Shown here in pieces: positions 32,617 through 44,004 of a DNA stretch of 64,000 nucleotides. Origin of the DNA: Curvularia sp. ZM96 (lineage: Eukaryota > Ascomycota > Dothideomycetes > Pleosporales > Pleosporaceae). The stretch's first letter is position 1. The number at the start of each line of letters is the position of its first letter. The notes beneath the pieces were generated by a model. The model did no database searches, was not told where the DNA came from, and saw nothing but the letters and a program-made list of their open reading frames with translations. The position numbers and the translations under genes are program-made. The stretch covers positions 4,402,001-4,466,000 of the forward strand of contig JAJGBQ010000003.1 of the NCBI GenBank assembly GCA_022457065.1. Direction: 5' to 3'.

Positions 32617-33271
32617 CAGAAGGCGGCTTGATGTTTAGGTCGAACTGGGTTAAACGATGACCGCGCACTGGACTCAAGAATGATGTTATCTTGTGTGTCC
32701 AGAGAGCATCCTGGGATAAAATATGGAAATAGCTGCTTACAAGCTGGAAGGAGTTTTGTAGCGATCTTTCATGCCACGCCTCTTCCACCAACAGTGAAGG
32801 TGTGCAACCTCAATTTGGTCGGGCTGTGAGTGCCACTCTATTGCATGATGCATCTTATAGCGCCAAAATTCAATGAAAGCTTTTAGCCTACCATTTCAAT
32901 CATTCGGAAGAAACTGATTCCTTGCTATACTATCTTTGGCTGTGGCGCTGTACGCATGAATAACTTGCCGCAATAGCCAGCTCAACACCCTCAATCGGGG
33001 TACTAGTAAGTAGACCTGATTCGTCAAATGGTCACTCATGGACCGTATTGCGGTTTAGAAGAGGCAAACGATGTGTAGCATAGCCACCTCAAGGCGGCTA
33101 CGTGTATGTAAGTGTGATTGCTGCATGCAGCTATTTTCAAATGCACTTCGTGAAGCATACGGGGCGCTTAGGATGTGAGTATTAAAGACGTCTCCTGCTT
33201 CACCTCAAATCTCCATCCACCAAACAACTCCAACCTTCGCAAACGTTACTGCAATTACTACACGAAAGAAG

Positions 33272-34233
33272 ATGAACTCTCCTGGAACCATCGCAACAAC
33301 GTATCGTACAATCGAAACCTGTACATTATGCACTCATGGTTTGGATGAAGAGATGTATTGCCTTCCTTGCGGATGCGTATGAGAAACTACTCTATAAAAC
33401 TGTGTAGAGCGTTAGGGCTAATATGTTTTACAAGATACTTTGCGCTCGTTGTGAACAGCAACACGAGGCGTTTCGCGACTTGACCGAGACCATCACCAAA
33501 ATATACGTGAAATGCCCGAGTCATCGTGATTCTGGTTGCGTTATCGCAATCCGAACTTCTTCACCAAAATGCGGAATAGACACGTGCTGCGCGGATGAAG
33601 TCTTTCAAGATAGGATACCTAAGATCATCACCCCTTGTGGTATGTTGATATGTGTACATTCGAACCAAGCTTACTTTACCAGGACACGTCTTTTGTGAAG
33701 CCGACTGGTGTACTTGGACAAGTCTGAGTCGTCCACCGACTTGCCCTACGTGCAGGACTGCAGTCCCACGCCTGAGTGCATTTTCGCCAACCCAAAAAGA
33801 AATCCCTATGCCGATCGCAGCCCAGTCCCTTCTTCAGCCAAACAGTGCGAGGATTTTCTATAACTCGGAGAACGGGCGAAAAGCCTTTACAAGTGCCTGG
33901 AAGGACTTTCGCCATGAATGGAGGACATACAAACATAGCATCTTAGCAACAGAAGGGTTGGTGCGCACAGCCCGAATGAAGCTTATGAGAATGGCTGATC
34001 ACATTGACAACATATGTCGAACCCAAGAGCAGCCACTGGGTCGCGAAATTCGAGAGTTGGACCAACAGTTTTCTCGGCTAAGTCAAGCGAATAGGGGTTT
34101 TTTGACAGAACAAGTGCATCTTTGCCGCCTTGGAAGGTTGACGAAACATCTTGTCACGGCAAGAGCTCTTTGGTTGCATGAAAAAAAGATCAAAGAGCTA
34201 CGCGAACTGACCGAGTCTGGGTTAGATGGATGA
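33272..34233 (+). CDS. RING-type zinc-finger protein (3 exons)
   Basis: Exons 33272-33376, 33435-33639 and 33683-34233 give 286 residues. The N-terminus reads CTLCTHGLDEEMYCLPCGC, joined by intron 1 to ILCARCEQQH: a RING-like C-x2-C...CxPCGCxxCxxC arrangement. Intron 1 needs an AAG acceptor; the only TAG option makes a 31-nt intron and breaks the motif. A second cluster spans intron 2: ITPCGHVFCEADW then PTCPTCRT, the second half of a RING or a second RING. The rest is helical and basic with a Leu-rich C-terminal coiled coil. RING proteins usually act as E3 ubiquitin ligases; the target is unknown. It converges on the next gene, with 19 bp between the stop codons. Confidence 0.7.
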
Positions 34234-34252
34234 TTTGATATGAATACATGCT

Positions 34253-34843
34253 TCAATCTACAAAATGCTTCCAACTTATGTCCAGGTTTGGCTCACTGAT
34301 ACCACTGAAGTAGACGTATCGATCTCCAACCCGCACGTAACCAATCACTGTCAAGCGCTCCTCCGGAGACAGAGGCCCTTTGACACTGGGAGTCGAGAAA
34401 AAGTTGTCTCCTAGACAGTCGAACATGACCTCATTGTCTCCTTGCTTGACGATACCAAATACTTGAATAGCCGGAGAGCCGCATGCGACACTAACAAGGC
34501 GGTGGCATCCATTGGCTTCCACGGGAAGGGAGCGTTGTGGCATAGTGGTTGATGCAAACACTTGCGAAGGGTCAGAAGCGTATGGCTTGATGCAGCTTGT
34601 TCTTTCTAAGCACCGGATGCATGGTAAAGCGTTGGAGGAAATGCTAGTTGATCCGCATCTGGGTATCTTTGCGCATCTCAGGTCCCATGACTTGTTGAAG
34701 TCAAGACAATAGTTTTGCAAGCCAACATTGGGTTGAATCTCTGGCTCGCTAGTGGTGTGGTTGGGTCCAACATCTGGTACAGGCCGGGAAAGGGCTGCTT
34801 CGCCGATAGCAGGTTCTTCCATAGCATATGGCGCTGGCATCAT
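34253..34843 (-). CDS. Hypothetical protein
   Basis: Intronless, 196 residues. No signal peptide. A middle Cys pair (LPCIRCLERTSC) and a C-terminal beta-rich half (VMFDCLGDNFFSTPS, RLTVIGYVRVGDRYVYFSG) are visible. Two adjacent ATGs at 34843 and 34840 could serve as start. No family recognised. Tail to tail with the RING gene. Confidence 0.5.
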   Translation of the reverse strand: MMPAPYAMEEPAIGEAALSRPVPDVGPNHTTSEPEIQPNVGLQNYCLDFNKSWDLRCAKIPRCGSTSISSNALPCIRCLERTSCIKPYASDPSQVFASTTMPQRSLPVEANGCHRLVSVACGSPAIQVFGIVKQGDNEVMFDCLGDNFFSTPSVKGPLSPEERLTVIGYVRVGDRYVYFSGISEPNLDISWKHFVD

Positions 34844-35544
34844 CTACTGAATGAAGGTAGCGAATGCAATCGAGATTGGTTTGGTGTCAAAATGGTAGTG
34901 ACGACGGCCTCGATATGTAGATGTTGGATTTCGGGAGAAATACAGTATTCCTAGCCAGAAACTGCATGTGTTTCAACGAGCTTGCGACTTATTGGTGCTG
35001 GGTTGCAGGATATGTTCAATATTAAGTGGCATCGGTGCTATTCAAGCAATGAAGGATATACCCATGCCAATCCAGCAGCGCAATCACTATTATCACATCA
35101 CATCATGCTATACAACTCAGTCTAGTACAAGTTCGAAATGACAGTATACTAGAGTCGCAGAACGAAAGTGGATTTTCCACATGAAGGTCTTCAGAGCTGA
35201 GCATCTTGGTGTTCGGTGTCTATTTCTACAACTCGAAAGCTGAAACACAAATCCATATAATGCGCTACCTAATCTGGTCTAGCCTCCAGCTAGTCTTGGC
35301 GTATGGGACGATCTTAGCAGATAGCCGAACTTTAACCAGAAAGCACCTGCTCGCAGTCATCGCGCAACCCGTTTTCCATTTTTAGGAATCCATATGATAT
35401 TTCGCAACAATCTCGTCATTTGGTCCTTTTACTTCAGCTTTCTTTGTTAATTTTAGAGCCGCTTCTTCTAGTCGTATATTGTGTACGAGACAACTATAAT
35501 AAGGGTAAATATTGTATTTAGCCAGTTACAAATTTTCCCTGTTA
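34844..35544. other. Intergenic, AT-rich, no gene seen
   Basis: Short frames only. No repeats or RNA structure recognised. Confidence 0.4.
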
Positions 35545-35748
35545 CTAGGCGTGGGCAACTGCGGTATGGCGATGTCGGCGATGCCGAAGGAACCAAAGTA
35601 ATGAGACTAGCATGATCACTGCAATGATACTACATATCATGCCTGCTAGAAGCGGTGGCGAGGTATTTCTGAATTTCTTTTGAACATACTCAGATGCAGT
35701 TGGAAGATTAGAAGGTAAAGCACGGCTAGTAGCGGAGCGTGGGCGCAT
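35545..35748 (-). CDS. Small single-pass membrane protein candidate
   Basis: 67 residues. The N-terminal half is Arg/Ser-rich. One strong hydrophobic segment (LLAGMICSIIAVIMLVSLLWF, about residues 33-53) is followed by a His/Arg-rich tail (LRHRRHRHTAVAHA). No family recognised. The His-rich end might bind metal, but that is speculation. Short length lowers confidence. Confidence 0.4.
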   Translation of the reverse strand: MRPRSATSRALPSNLPTASEYVQKKFRNTSPPLLAGMICSIIAVIMLVSLLWFLRHRRHRHTAVAHA

Positions 35749-36060
35749 AGTGGCGTGTTGGTATAGTATATGATGCTTGTTTCTCCTGCACTCTTATACA
35801 AAAATTCAACGTCAGTACATTAAGAGAGAAAAACGTACGAGAAAAACGATTTTAAGTGATAAGACAAAAACGGATTTCATAAATAATGACTACATCCCTG
35901 AGTATGAAATAGGAATTGGATATTGAAATTCTGTAACCTTTTCTTCAAGGAGATGGATTTATGTTTCGTGCACAAGTTATAAGTTCATTAGCTAGACGAA
36001 GAGTCTATATATCATAACGGGTAGTACGAACTAACGTACTACCTTACACTCGTTCTTCCT

Positions 36061-36819
36061 ATGACGAAATTAAACCACTTCAGTGTTCTTGTTATTCTAT
36101 CTTTTGTAGTAAACATTGCTACACACAGCTGGGTAGAGCGGTTATATGTAACAAAAGGTGGCGAAGTAATCGAGCCTCCGGGCTACCCACGCGGGAACGG
36201 TAAGCATCAGTGTCGTGTTAGAAGCATGGACTGATTTACAGTTTTGCGCACACCGTCTTTCAAAGATGACGATATGACCTATCGTCTCCCCCCTCCAGAG
36301 CGCGACGAAATCTGGCAAAGTGATCTCGCATGCAAAGCTAGTCAGACAATGTACAACCAGACAGCCGGCAGTCCGAGTCTTCGTGCACGGCCAAACGATA
36401 CAATGGTTCTTCTTTATCAGGAAAATGGACACGTCACTAAAATAGCAGATGACCCTGGTCATGCAAATTCTGGGATTGTCGCGGTGTTTGGTACGTTACA
36501 CTCGTTATCTACTGACACCCTGCAGTATCTCGCACTACCTAAGGACCAAGGAGGAACATACGACTTGCTTAGAGTGGCTAGCTATGATGACGGGTTTTGT
36601 TATCAGGACAACGAGACACCTATAGCTTTAGAGAGGAAATCTTTACATCACCGAGCTTCTCTCCCTGAAGAAGGGACGGATGTTTGGTGTGGCATCACGA
36701 TTCAATTGCCTGGAAACGTTCAAAAAGGCGATATTTATACTCTAGTATGGGTCTGGAACTTTCAGGGGATCGGGTTTTACGAAGTATACACTACTTGTAT
36801 GGATATTATTGTGTCTTAG
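36061..36819 (+). CDS. Secreted DUF7492-like protein (2 exons)
   Basis: Exons 36061-36199 and 36242-36819 join in frame to 238 residues. A signal peptide covers about residues 1-21. The predicted mature chain begins at His22 (HSWVERLYV). Later motifs fit the fungal DUF7492 family: PPGYPRGN, MTYRLPPPERDEI, YQENGHVTKIADDPG, DDGFCYQDNETPI, WCGITIQLPGNVQKGDIYTLVWVWNF and the terminal VYTTCMDI. The mature N-terminal His plus the His in ENGHVT resembles the His-brace layout of lytic polysaccharide monooxygenase-like proteins; whether this one binds copper is inference. It is AT-richer than typical core copies of the family, as expected of a mobile-element passenger. Confidence 0.75.
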
Positions 36820-36992
36820 CTAGAGGAGTTATACATAGCGAGTATCTAGATCGATTGAGTTCTCTCAGCTACACGAATGATTAGGATTTGTAGCCTAGAA
36901 ATGTCTCTACATATCCGTTATAGCAAAGTGTTCAAGCTTTTCGTCAATTTCTAACCACGGGTCAATTCCATGTCTCAGAAGGTATTAAATCA

Positions 36993-37349
36993 CTAACCAT
37001 CGCATATACTACTGAAATCTTCCGTTTTTTGGCTAACATGAATCATCCAAAGGGGCCGAGACTTTAGAAGAAGCAATAGTCTGTCCAAAGCGCGGAAATC
37101 ATTTTGGTATCGCTGATTAACTCCATATATTGCTCGAAATGCCCACCGATTAATGTGTGCTTGATGCACTGCTCGTACTGAAGAGCAGATCGAACAGTTG
37201 CAAATCGTAGTTTCCATCGCTAGGATAATGCGTATAGATCCAAGAATGACATGGAGCGCAGTGAAGAAGAGCTGGGAAGGACTTTCATAGAAGGGCGATG
37301 CGATAATCCTGATTGGAAGAATATAAACTTCATCGCCAAATGTGGGCAT
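36993..37349 (-). CDS. Hypothetical small protein, weak
   Basis: 118 residues from the ATG at 37349. It has a hydrophobic stretch (QLFFTALHVILGSIRIILAME) followed by CNCSICSS and a Leu-rich part. The frame stays open upstream of the ATG to 37406. It may be a fragment of a longer lost gene. No family recognised. Confidence 0.25.
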   Translation of the reverse strand: MPTFGDEVYILPIRIIASPFYESPSQLFFTALHVILGSIRIILAMETTICNCSICSSVRAVHQAHINRWAFRAIYGVNQRYQNDFRALDRLLLLLKSRPLWMIHVSQKTEDFSSICDG

Positions 37350-37472
37350 GCTAGTACAAGACCGAGAAATGTAATTCAGAGAATGAGAAATCAAAAATGT
37401 GATCAAAAACAGATTTCATTTTAAGCTAACCCAAATGCAGAAAACTAGCTATAGTAAAGAAGTGTTTTCTGA

Positions 37473-38419
37473 TTATTTGATGGAGTTGACGAAATGCATG
37501 ATCCAGTAAAGCAGACATCCGAGAGGCAACGACAGCTCATAAGAGATCTCTCCGTAGTTCAAACTACTTTGGTGAATAGCCCAGAAATAGAGCACTCGAT
37601 TGCGATCCTTGTGTGAGTACAGTCCGGCGCGAGGCAATGGCTTATCTAGCAGATCTTTTAGTTTCTCTCCGCTCATGCTGGGGCGATATCGTAAATGAAT
37701 ACTGCTATGATAGAACCTAGCTCTTGACCTGATACTTGGGATGGTGTGCATAGGTTCCTTCTCCTCAGCAGCTAACACATGTTCAAGGCGAACTTTGACC
37801 TCCTCGGCTATTTTAGAGCGCAAATTTGAACCTGGTACTCGTGTGTCCACAATGCAGTCAAACAGGGCTTGCTGAAATAACATCTCTCGCTGCTGAATGA
37901 AGCTGGATACATCCTGTGAGGGCTGACATGATGCGTTTGGGGTGCTACCACCCACTTTGCCAGCATGGGTTGTGATTTGTGCTGGCGTGGTGGAAGTCTG
38001 AGTAGCTGTTGATGGTTGATTGAGAGACGAAGACAAATTCGGCTTCTTGGGATGAGTTGAAGAGTGCTTTTCGGGAGTTGCATGCTTTTGAGACGCTGAC
38101 ATGTCTCCACCATACCCCGAAGATTCCACAGGTGACTTGTCGGACACAAGAGCTCTTGAAGATGCGACCAAAGTATCGGTAGAGCCTTCCTCCCGAGGCT
38201 CTCCGCCTATGGCCGGTTCGGCCGGGAGCGTCGTATTTGCACATCCCCTTGAGGACGTCATCGTTGAATTCACTTCGCGACCTTTTTGTTGAGTGGGTGC
38301 AATCTGGGAAGGCTTTGGAGGTCCATAGTAAGCTTAGGAGAAGTTAGCAATAGTGCAGTATCTTGGGGGTCGCACACAAACCTATCGTCTTCTTTCGTGA
38401 GGACCTTCTGGGGGTCATT
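37473..38419 (-). CDS. Hypothetical protein (2 exons)
   Basis: Exon 1 (38419-38383) encodes a very basic start, MTPRRSSRKKTI. Exon 2 (38332-37473) continues AYYGPPKPSQIAP after an intron with an AAG acceptor, giving 298 residues. The first ~150 residues are Ser/Thr/Pro-rich and disordered. The C-terminal half is ordered, with a helix around FIQQREMLFQQALFDCIV and a last part ending NYGEISYELSLPLGCLLYWIMHFVNSIK-like, whose spacing hints at a helix-turn-helix. A basic N-terminus with a disordered linker suggests a nuclear protein. No family recognised. Confidence 0.55.
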
Positions 38420-39088
38420 TTGTTGATTTGCCGGAGATTATGCGCTACTAAAAGGGTGTACGCAGATACAGCTGATATCTAAAAAACTGAAGACCACTTG
38501 GAGGGATTATATGGAAGAGGAGAGACGTGGTCGTGTACGGACTTATCAGCCCCACGGGCAAATGTTGGGCAGGAACCGCTGGCTCATGCGGCGCGGATAG
38601 CTGACCAATGGATCGCATTGTCGATCCCATAGGCGCTGTCTTCCCACGAGGTCAATGCGCCCGTACGGACCCCCCGGGTATACGGAATATTTTGGCGCAG
38701 GGACTTTTCTCTCGCATGCATGCTCGTGGCGCACCCCCTCGTTCTGTACGTGTGATATCCTGGTACGCGTCTCTTTATTGCTTGAGCTTAAAATCCCAAT
38801 GCACACAAAGGATCCACACGGTTTCCACTATACTCCAAGTGAGGTTGCATCGAGGGGTCTGGGGGACCGTAGCCCGCGGGGTCATCACTTGCATTGAGGT
38901 AGCACACGCGGCATTTAGATGCAACGAGAAGAGGTTTTCTCGGGATGGTTTCCAAAGAACGCTAGACTTGTTGGAGTCGCAACTTAGAATATGTGGTACA
39001 AGTAATGATGTAACGCATCGTATTGAAACTATCACTACCCTTACCAACACTATAAACAGCAATTTATATCATGTACACTCATTGGCTC
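38420..39088. other. Intergenic, no supported gene
   Basis: A 218-codon plus-strand frame crosses this stretch and overlaps the ferric reductase tail antisense. Its translation has no domain and its C-terminal part mirrors the reductase gene, so it is not counted. Confidence 0.4.
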
Positions 39089-40761
39089 TCACGAAAAACG
39101 GGATCTCGCCACCACACTTATCTCCGTGTCTTCAGGTTGGAATCCACAACGGAGTAAATGAATGTCTTGATTGCATCGGCGCACGCCACCTTCAACGGCT
39201 TCCTCAAAATGAGGCGTGCCACAAACTTACTTACATTAGTCTCGTATATGCTTGTCAAGAATGATTTTCATACCTAACGCCGCCATGCTTCCTGCTTCGG
39301 CCAAGTTCTCTTTACTTATAAACCAACCAAGGTCTAAGGGTTGATTGGTCCGAAAGCAGCGCTCGGAAACGCCGAGGGATGTATTGTCCCGCATGACATC
39401 CTCACTGGGAATGTACATCGCCAGTGTGAAGATGTGGCGATGATCGTCCTCCATCAATCTTTGTAAAATGGATCTCACCCACTTCTCCTGACCTGTACCA
39501 AGTCAGCGTTGTCCTCATAATACTCGCCACCACTTACTAGTCGTTTCGAGGAACCAGACAAGAGTGATGCGTCGAACTCTAGCACTTTGATCTTCATGAG
39601 CAGCAAGAAGGTCCCGTATCGCAAGCAAATGCGCCACAATGCCAACACCACTCGCTAAGAATAACACTTTGTCGTAACGGTTTAGATAATGTGGAGAACC
39701 GTATGGGCCGTCGACTATAGCTGATAGCTGTAGTCTGGCGGCGTGGTGTAAGCTAGCGCTAAACCCTGTGAGACGCTGAACAATCAGAGTTATCTCCGAC
39801 CCATCTACCCAGGCTATTGAGTAAGGGTGTGCTTGTATAAACCCTGCTCGATGGCGTGACACACTCGGAAGCGTTAGATAGACGTACTGTCCTGGGCGAA
39901 CTGGCCAATGCTTCTTGAGTGGCACAGTGACACTCGCTGCGTCAGGAACGCCACTTTTACCCATGAAAGCAGTGATCGCTACCTCAGTCGCAGCTTTAGG
40001 GCCCAGGTTCCGATTGACAAGCCGAATGAGCCAGTAGGTATTTTGACCAAGCCAAACTGCCGAAGTTAGACTAAGACAAACCAGGGTCCTGCGATTACGA
40101 AGAGGAATATGGAACCAGAGCACTCCGACGAACGTGAGTGCAAAAACCAGATGTGTCTTTATGAAAAACTCAAACATGTATCGACGAACGTATAAGAAAG
40201 AAACGACCACTAGCGCAGTGGCAAGAGAAAGCAGCTATAAAAGGTTAAGTGTGAGCACTCATAGAGGCTATTTTGTGGAGTACGTACCAATGATTGTACT
40301 ACCGTGAGACGTGGGTCCATCATCGCCTGCAGAATGCCATGTATCAGGCCTTCTACTATGCAAACACGACCCACCCAACGATGGATCAGAGATGATTGGC
40401 TTGGTTGTAGTCGAATAAATCGGTCTCCAAGGAGACTAGTCCGTCCACCCAGGAGAAGTGGTACAAGGTTTATAATGAATAAACTCCCGCAGCGATCAGC
40501 TAGTTTCTCACGATTGTCAACGTCAACGGTACATGCTGCAACATTGGCGAAGAAGTAAATGACGATGTTCAATAGAGCGAGAATAGACACATTGTCCGAG
40601 CCTATACGACGACGATAAAACGTTGTGTATATCAATCTTTTGCGTAAAAAAGAGAACAGTCTACGCCGAGCAGGTGTTTCCAGAATGCGAAGCGCTTTCC
40701 AGAAGAGGAGCAGACCAAAAGCAGAGGCTAATGCCACTGCATAAACTAAGCTGATTTGCAT
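39089..40761 (-). pseudogene. Ferric reductase (FRE family), broken near its C-terminus
   Basis: Exons 40761-40288, 40234-39538 and 39492-39236 splice in frame to 475 residues. The transmembrane ferric-reductase domain has haem-ligand His in LIHRWVGRV, GLIHGI, FFIKTHLVF and VLWFHI. The FAD site reads QAHPYSIAW and the NADPH-binding region has DGPYGSPHY. Translation stops at 39236-39238, but the same frame continues to 39089 with typical FRE C-terminal sequence (VCGTPHFEEAVEGGVRRC, then HLLRCGFQPEDTEI). It is interrupted only by two TAA codons three codons apart (both could be CAA before a C-to-T change). The N-terminus is also short for the family. FREs reduce Fe(III)/Cu(II) at the plasma membrane and are common Starship cargo. 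A truncated product without the last NADPH element is probably inactive. Confidence 0.85.
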
Positions 40762-41277
40762 GATTTTTTGCGTGAGGAATGTCCTGGCCGCACGCTCGGC
40801 ATATATATTTGACTCATGTCCGAACAACGCTCAAGTTCTAGTATCATAATTAAAAACTGAAATTCGATAAATAGAATGCCAGGCCGTGTGGCGCATTCGT
40901 GGTGGGCGGTTTTTGGAAACCTGCTGTTCACAATGGAACGCAACGTGCGAGTCAGGCCACACATCCACGGCAGGGATTCGAGTTGCGCCGTACATATGCA
41001 GAGAAGATCTTCGATCCTACGAAACTATCGGCGCGCTTATGCGGGCGTTCCTAATGGCCCAAAGGATTCTTAGGAGCCGCCGTGCCTCGTTAGCAAGGCA
41101 TGTGGGTCTTGCCACGGCCAATGAGTTCCAGGCTTAGTGGGAAGCGCGTTTGTAGCACCACCAGCAAGTTCCATAGGTCCATAGGTACATATATCATGCA
41201 ATCGTTGCGATAAATTGTTAATCATAAACCCCTTACCTTATTATTATTCTATACAATTGGTTTTCGTCTCAATTGCT

Positions 41278-42351
41278 ATGGCATCGAAAGAAGCACAGAA
41301 GCTATTCGATCGTCGAAGGACCGGCCTCGATCGGAAGGCACGTGACCTGATCATGAAGTCATTGTCCATGCACAATGTCGACCTTGGAATCACTATCATA
41401 TATGAGTTCGGAGATGAAGTGAGCATGTTTCGCTCTCACTTGGATGATGGACGCTGGTGGTCCACAGTAGAAGATCTGGTAAGACCCTTCCAACTTCGGG
41501 CATGTCGGAAATTTTTTAACCGAACGAATTACTAGAGAAAGACGTGTGGTAAAGATATCACAGGAATGGGAGTCATTACCGAAGAAACTCGGGGCCTTTG
41601 GGAGTGGCAGGTTCACCAAGAACGAAAGAAACCACCCCAAAACAACTCTCGTACTCCACCGGAAACCGAATTGAAACGAGAAGCACCTGAGGACATACTT
41701 CGAACAAGCAAAGGTCTCTTAGCGAGTAGACTTGCTGAGTCGGAGGACGACGGTACTGGAGATGAGACCCACGATGACAAGGCTTCAGACGGTAACGAAA
41801 CACCGGAAACATCCGCAGATGAAGACGATCCATCTGATGAAGACGACGATGACGAATCAATGAGGATGAAGCGGGATGTCGAACAAAGGAAACAATCTCT
41901 ACGTCGCGTCAAGAGTGCCGGAGGCTTTAATCATGGATCTCCAAAACGCCCGCGGGAAGATGACGCAATGTCGATGCAATGGAGTATGTCCGACCCACCT
42001 CCACAGCAGCCGTTTTTCCAGTATTCACCAAACTTCAACAATTACACACACCATCCCAACAGTAACCACAACGGACAATTCGCATCATTGCCAAATCCTC
42101 CAGCTTCCGCGCTATCCATGCTTCCACAAGGACATAATCCGATGGCAGTGCATCATTCCGACATATACAATGCAGGTTATACCCCGGAACTGGGATTCGG
42201 TGCGCACATGTACCAAGAGCCTATGCAAACAGGTCCCATGGGGTCGCGTCCTGTTCAGATACCAGAGGTACCACAACCAAAGAAAGTCAAGAGAAGCAAG
42301 TCTACTTCTGCTGCGACAAAGAGGAGGAACCCGAGAAGGTCAAAAAGCTGA
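41278..42351 (+). CDS. MADS/SRF-like putative transcription factor (2 exons)
   Basis: Exons 41278-41478 and 41536-42351 join in phase 0 to 338 residues. The first 55 residues resemble a MADS box: KLFDRRRTGLDRKARDL aligns with the F-x-x-R-R-x-G-L-x-K-K-A-x-E-L helix, and DLGITIIYEFGDEVSMFRS aligns with the following beta strands. The match is by eye and diverged. A long acidic region (runs of Asp/Glu at about residues 140-165), a Pro/Gln/Asn-rich region and a basic C-terminus (KKVKRSKS, KRRNPRRSKS) with nuclear-localisation character follow. This architecture suits a regulator. It might control cargo genes, but nothing in the sequence shows the targets. Confidence 0.55.
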
Positions 42352-42439
42352 GTGTTCGGGATTCTTGGTTCTTTGTATCTGTTCATTCATTTTAGTCTCT
42401 TGAATTTGAACTGTAAACTGCGGGTCCTGTTTTGCGAGT

Positions 42440-42754
42440 CTAGAAAATCAAGCAGCATCCTTTAACCCACTGATGTACAGCGTGTTGTAGAGAATGCAAT
42501 ACTGAGCGCCCATCTCTCATAGTTAAATACGGCTTGTTTAGGTTGAACTCGTGACTCTGCATGCGGGCTGGCACACAACTGGCCAATGAGTTCTTGAGCT
42601 CGGGAAGATCCTGCACTTGACACTCCGTTAGAACGCCTGATGATGCCACACATCGCAACTTTGTGGAAAGAAACAAATATGGAGTCTGTACTTTGATCAG
42701 TTCAGTGCAAGATCTCCGCCAGATGAAGTAGAAACGGCGTAGTACCCCTATCAT
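42440..42754 (-). CDS. Hypothetical small protein
   Basis: 104 residues from the ATG at 42754. No signal peptide, membrane segment or known domain. Ends HSLQHAVHQWVKGCCLIF. The frame is clean but short. Confidence 0.35.
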   Translation of the reverse strand: MIGVLRRFYFIWRRSCTELIKVQTPYLFLSTKLRCVASSGVLTECQVQDLPELKNSLASCVPARMQSHEFNLNKPYLTMRDGRSVLHSLQHAVHQWVKGCCLIF

Positions 42755-43339
42755 GGTTGTGTGCTGGCGATGCTGATCAGGCCATGGTCAATAGTGCGAT
42801 AGCGTTTTGGGTTAGCGCATGGGGCGATAAAATTAGTAATCCTGCCCATCGGCAAGTGGCTGAGTCCTATGGCCGTGCAGGCGCGGCTTGGGAACGCGGA
42901 TTCGCCTCCATCTCCTACTTACCAAACAACATCCCAAAACGCATCTAGTTTCAGCATTCAACCTCTTCACACGAACATTTGTCTACCTACAGCTTGTTTA
43001 GATCAATCTATTAATCTTTACGCATCTAACTACATCCTGCTCAAGCCGCCTGCTAGCCTTGTCAGGCGACTCCACCCTTTCGCGTCAACCTGTTCCGCAA
43101 TGACCCACTAGAGTGCCAAAGTACTCTCTAGTATTGTGTTGTGTAAGTTCCACTGTGCATATTCGACTGAACCAACCTCTATCGTATCACGCTCTAAGTT
43201 ACAGTCACAGGCTGGCGCTTCTCTTGACACGCGCTGCACTTCGTCTCCCGTCTCCCGTCTTCCGTTGCGCCTCGTCCTCCCATCGCTTGCGGCTCTTACA
43301 TCCACTCTATTCGCGGTTTCCTTACTATATTCAGCTACG

Positions 43340-43642
43340 ATGGGCCATGTTGCTCCAAAGCGGGTTGTCCTCCGATGTCGAGATCATCATTTTAGAGAGC
43401 ACGGGAGCATGGTTGAAACTTTCCTCAAATCACAAAATCTTTTGGATACAACGGACTACGGGATACATATATGTGCAGATCCATCTTCTACTGCCCTATA
43501 TCTTGTTCTCGATCTCCATTGCAAGGAGGTTCCCAGTGTCGAGCTCAGCGACCTAGAACTTCAAGTATTTAAAGTCTCAAAAAACAACACATTGTGCGTC
43601 ACCTCCTCCATTTACAAGACTAAACTAAGTCAGTCAATCTAG
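43340..43642 (+). CDS. Hypothetical small protein
   Basis: 100 residues from the ATG at 43340 (MGHVAPKRVVLRCRDHHF...). Mixed alpha/beta-like composition, no signal peptide. The frame is open upstream without a better start. No family recognised. A CT-rich leader precedes it, typical of fungal promoters. Confidence 0.35.
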   Translation: MGHVAPKRVVLRCRDHHFREHGSMVETFLKSQNLLDTTDYGIHICADPSSTALYLVLDLHCKEVPSVELSDLELQVFKVSKNNTLCVTSSIYKTKLSQSI

Positions 43643-43722
43643 TACTTTCAAAGATCTTGGTGAGAATGCTAGCAAGAAGGCTTACAAACGATCTCTTACA
43701 TTAGATTGGGGGGCGAACCAAT

Positions 43723-44004
43723 CTAATCAGACGAGTTAGACGGCGTTACCCCCTTGCATATAGGACAATCTCCGGCTAGGTTTGTATCTCGAACGTCGCG
43801 TCTCAATTCAAGGTCTCTCATAAACAGAGACGTTGGTACGCATGGGTCTCTGTTAGGACGCCTGAGTGCATCTTCACAATAGATGATGTGGTCTCGATTT
43901 TCATGGGGAGGGTTGCGTGTACAAGATCGGTATGTTTTACAACCCCACCAACACATGTTCTCAAGTAGCAAATATATTTTTGTGAATGATGGAGAGTCGG
44001 TCAT
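43723..44004 (-). CDS. Small Cys-rich (zinc-ribbon-like) protein
   Basis: 93 residues from the ATG at 44004. Cysteines occur as CWWGCKTYRSC, then YCED, DPC and a final GDCPICKG. This spacing resembles small fungal proteins with one zinc-ribbon-like fold, usually annotated hypothetical. No signal peptide. Isolated between intergenic stretches. Function unknown. Confidence 0.4.
   Translation of the reverse strand: MTDSPSFTKIYLLLENMCWWGCKTYRSCTRNPPHENRDHIIYCEDALRRPNRDPCVPTSLFMRDLELRRDVRDTNLAGDCPICKGVTPSNSSD

Noticed and set aside
38608..39264. Plus-strand 218-codon frame
   Set aside because: No domain, and its 3' part is antisense to the readable ferric reductase tail.
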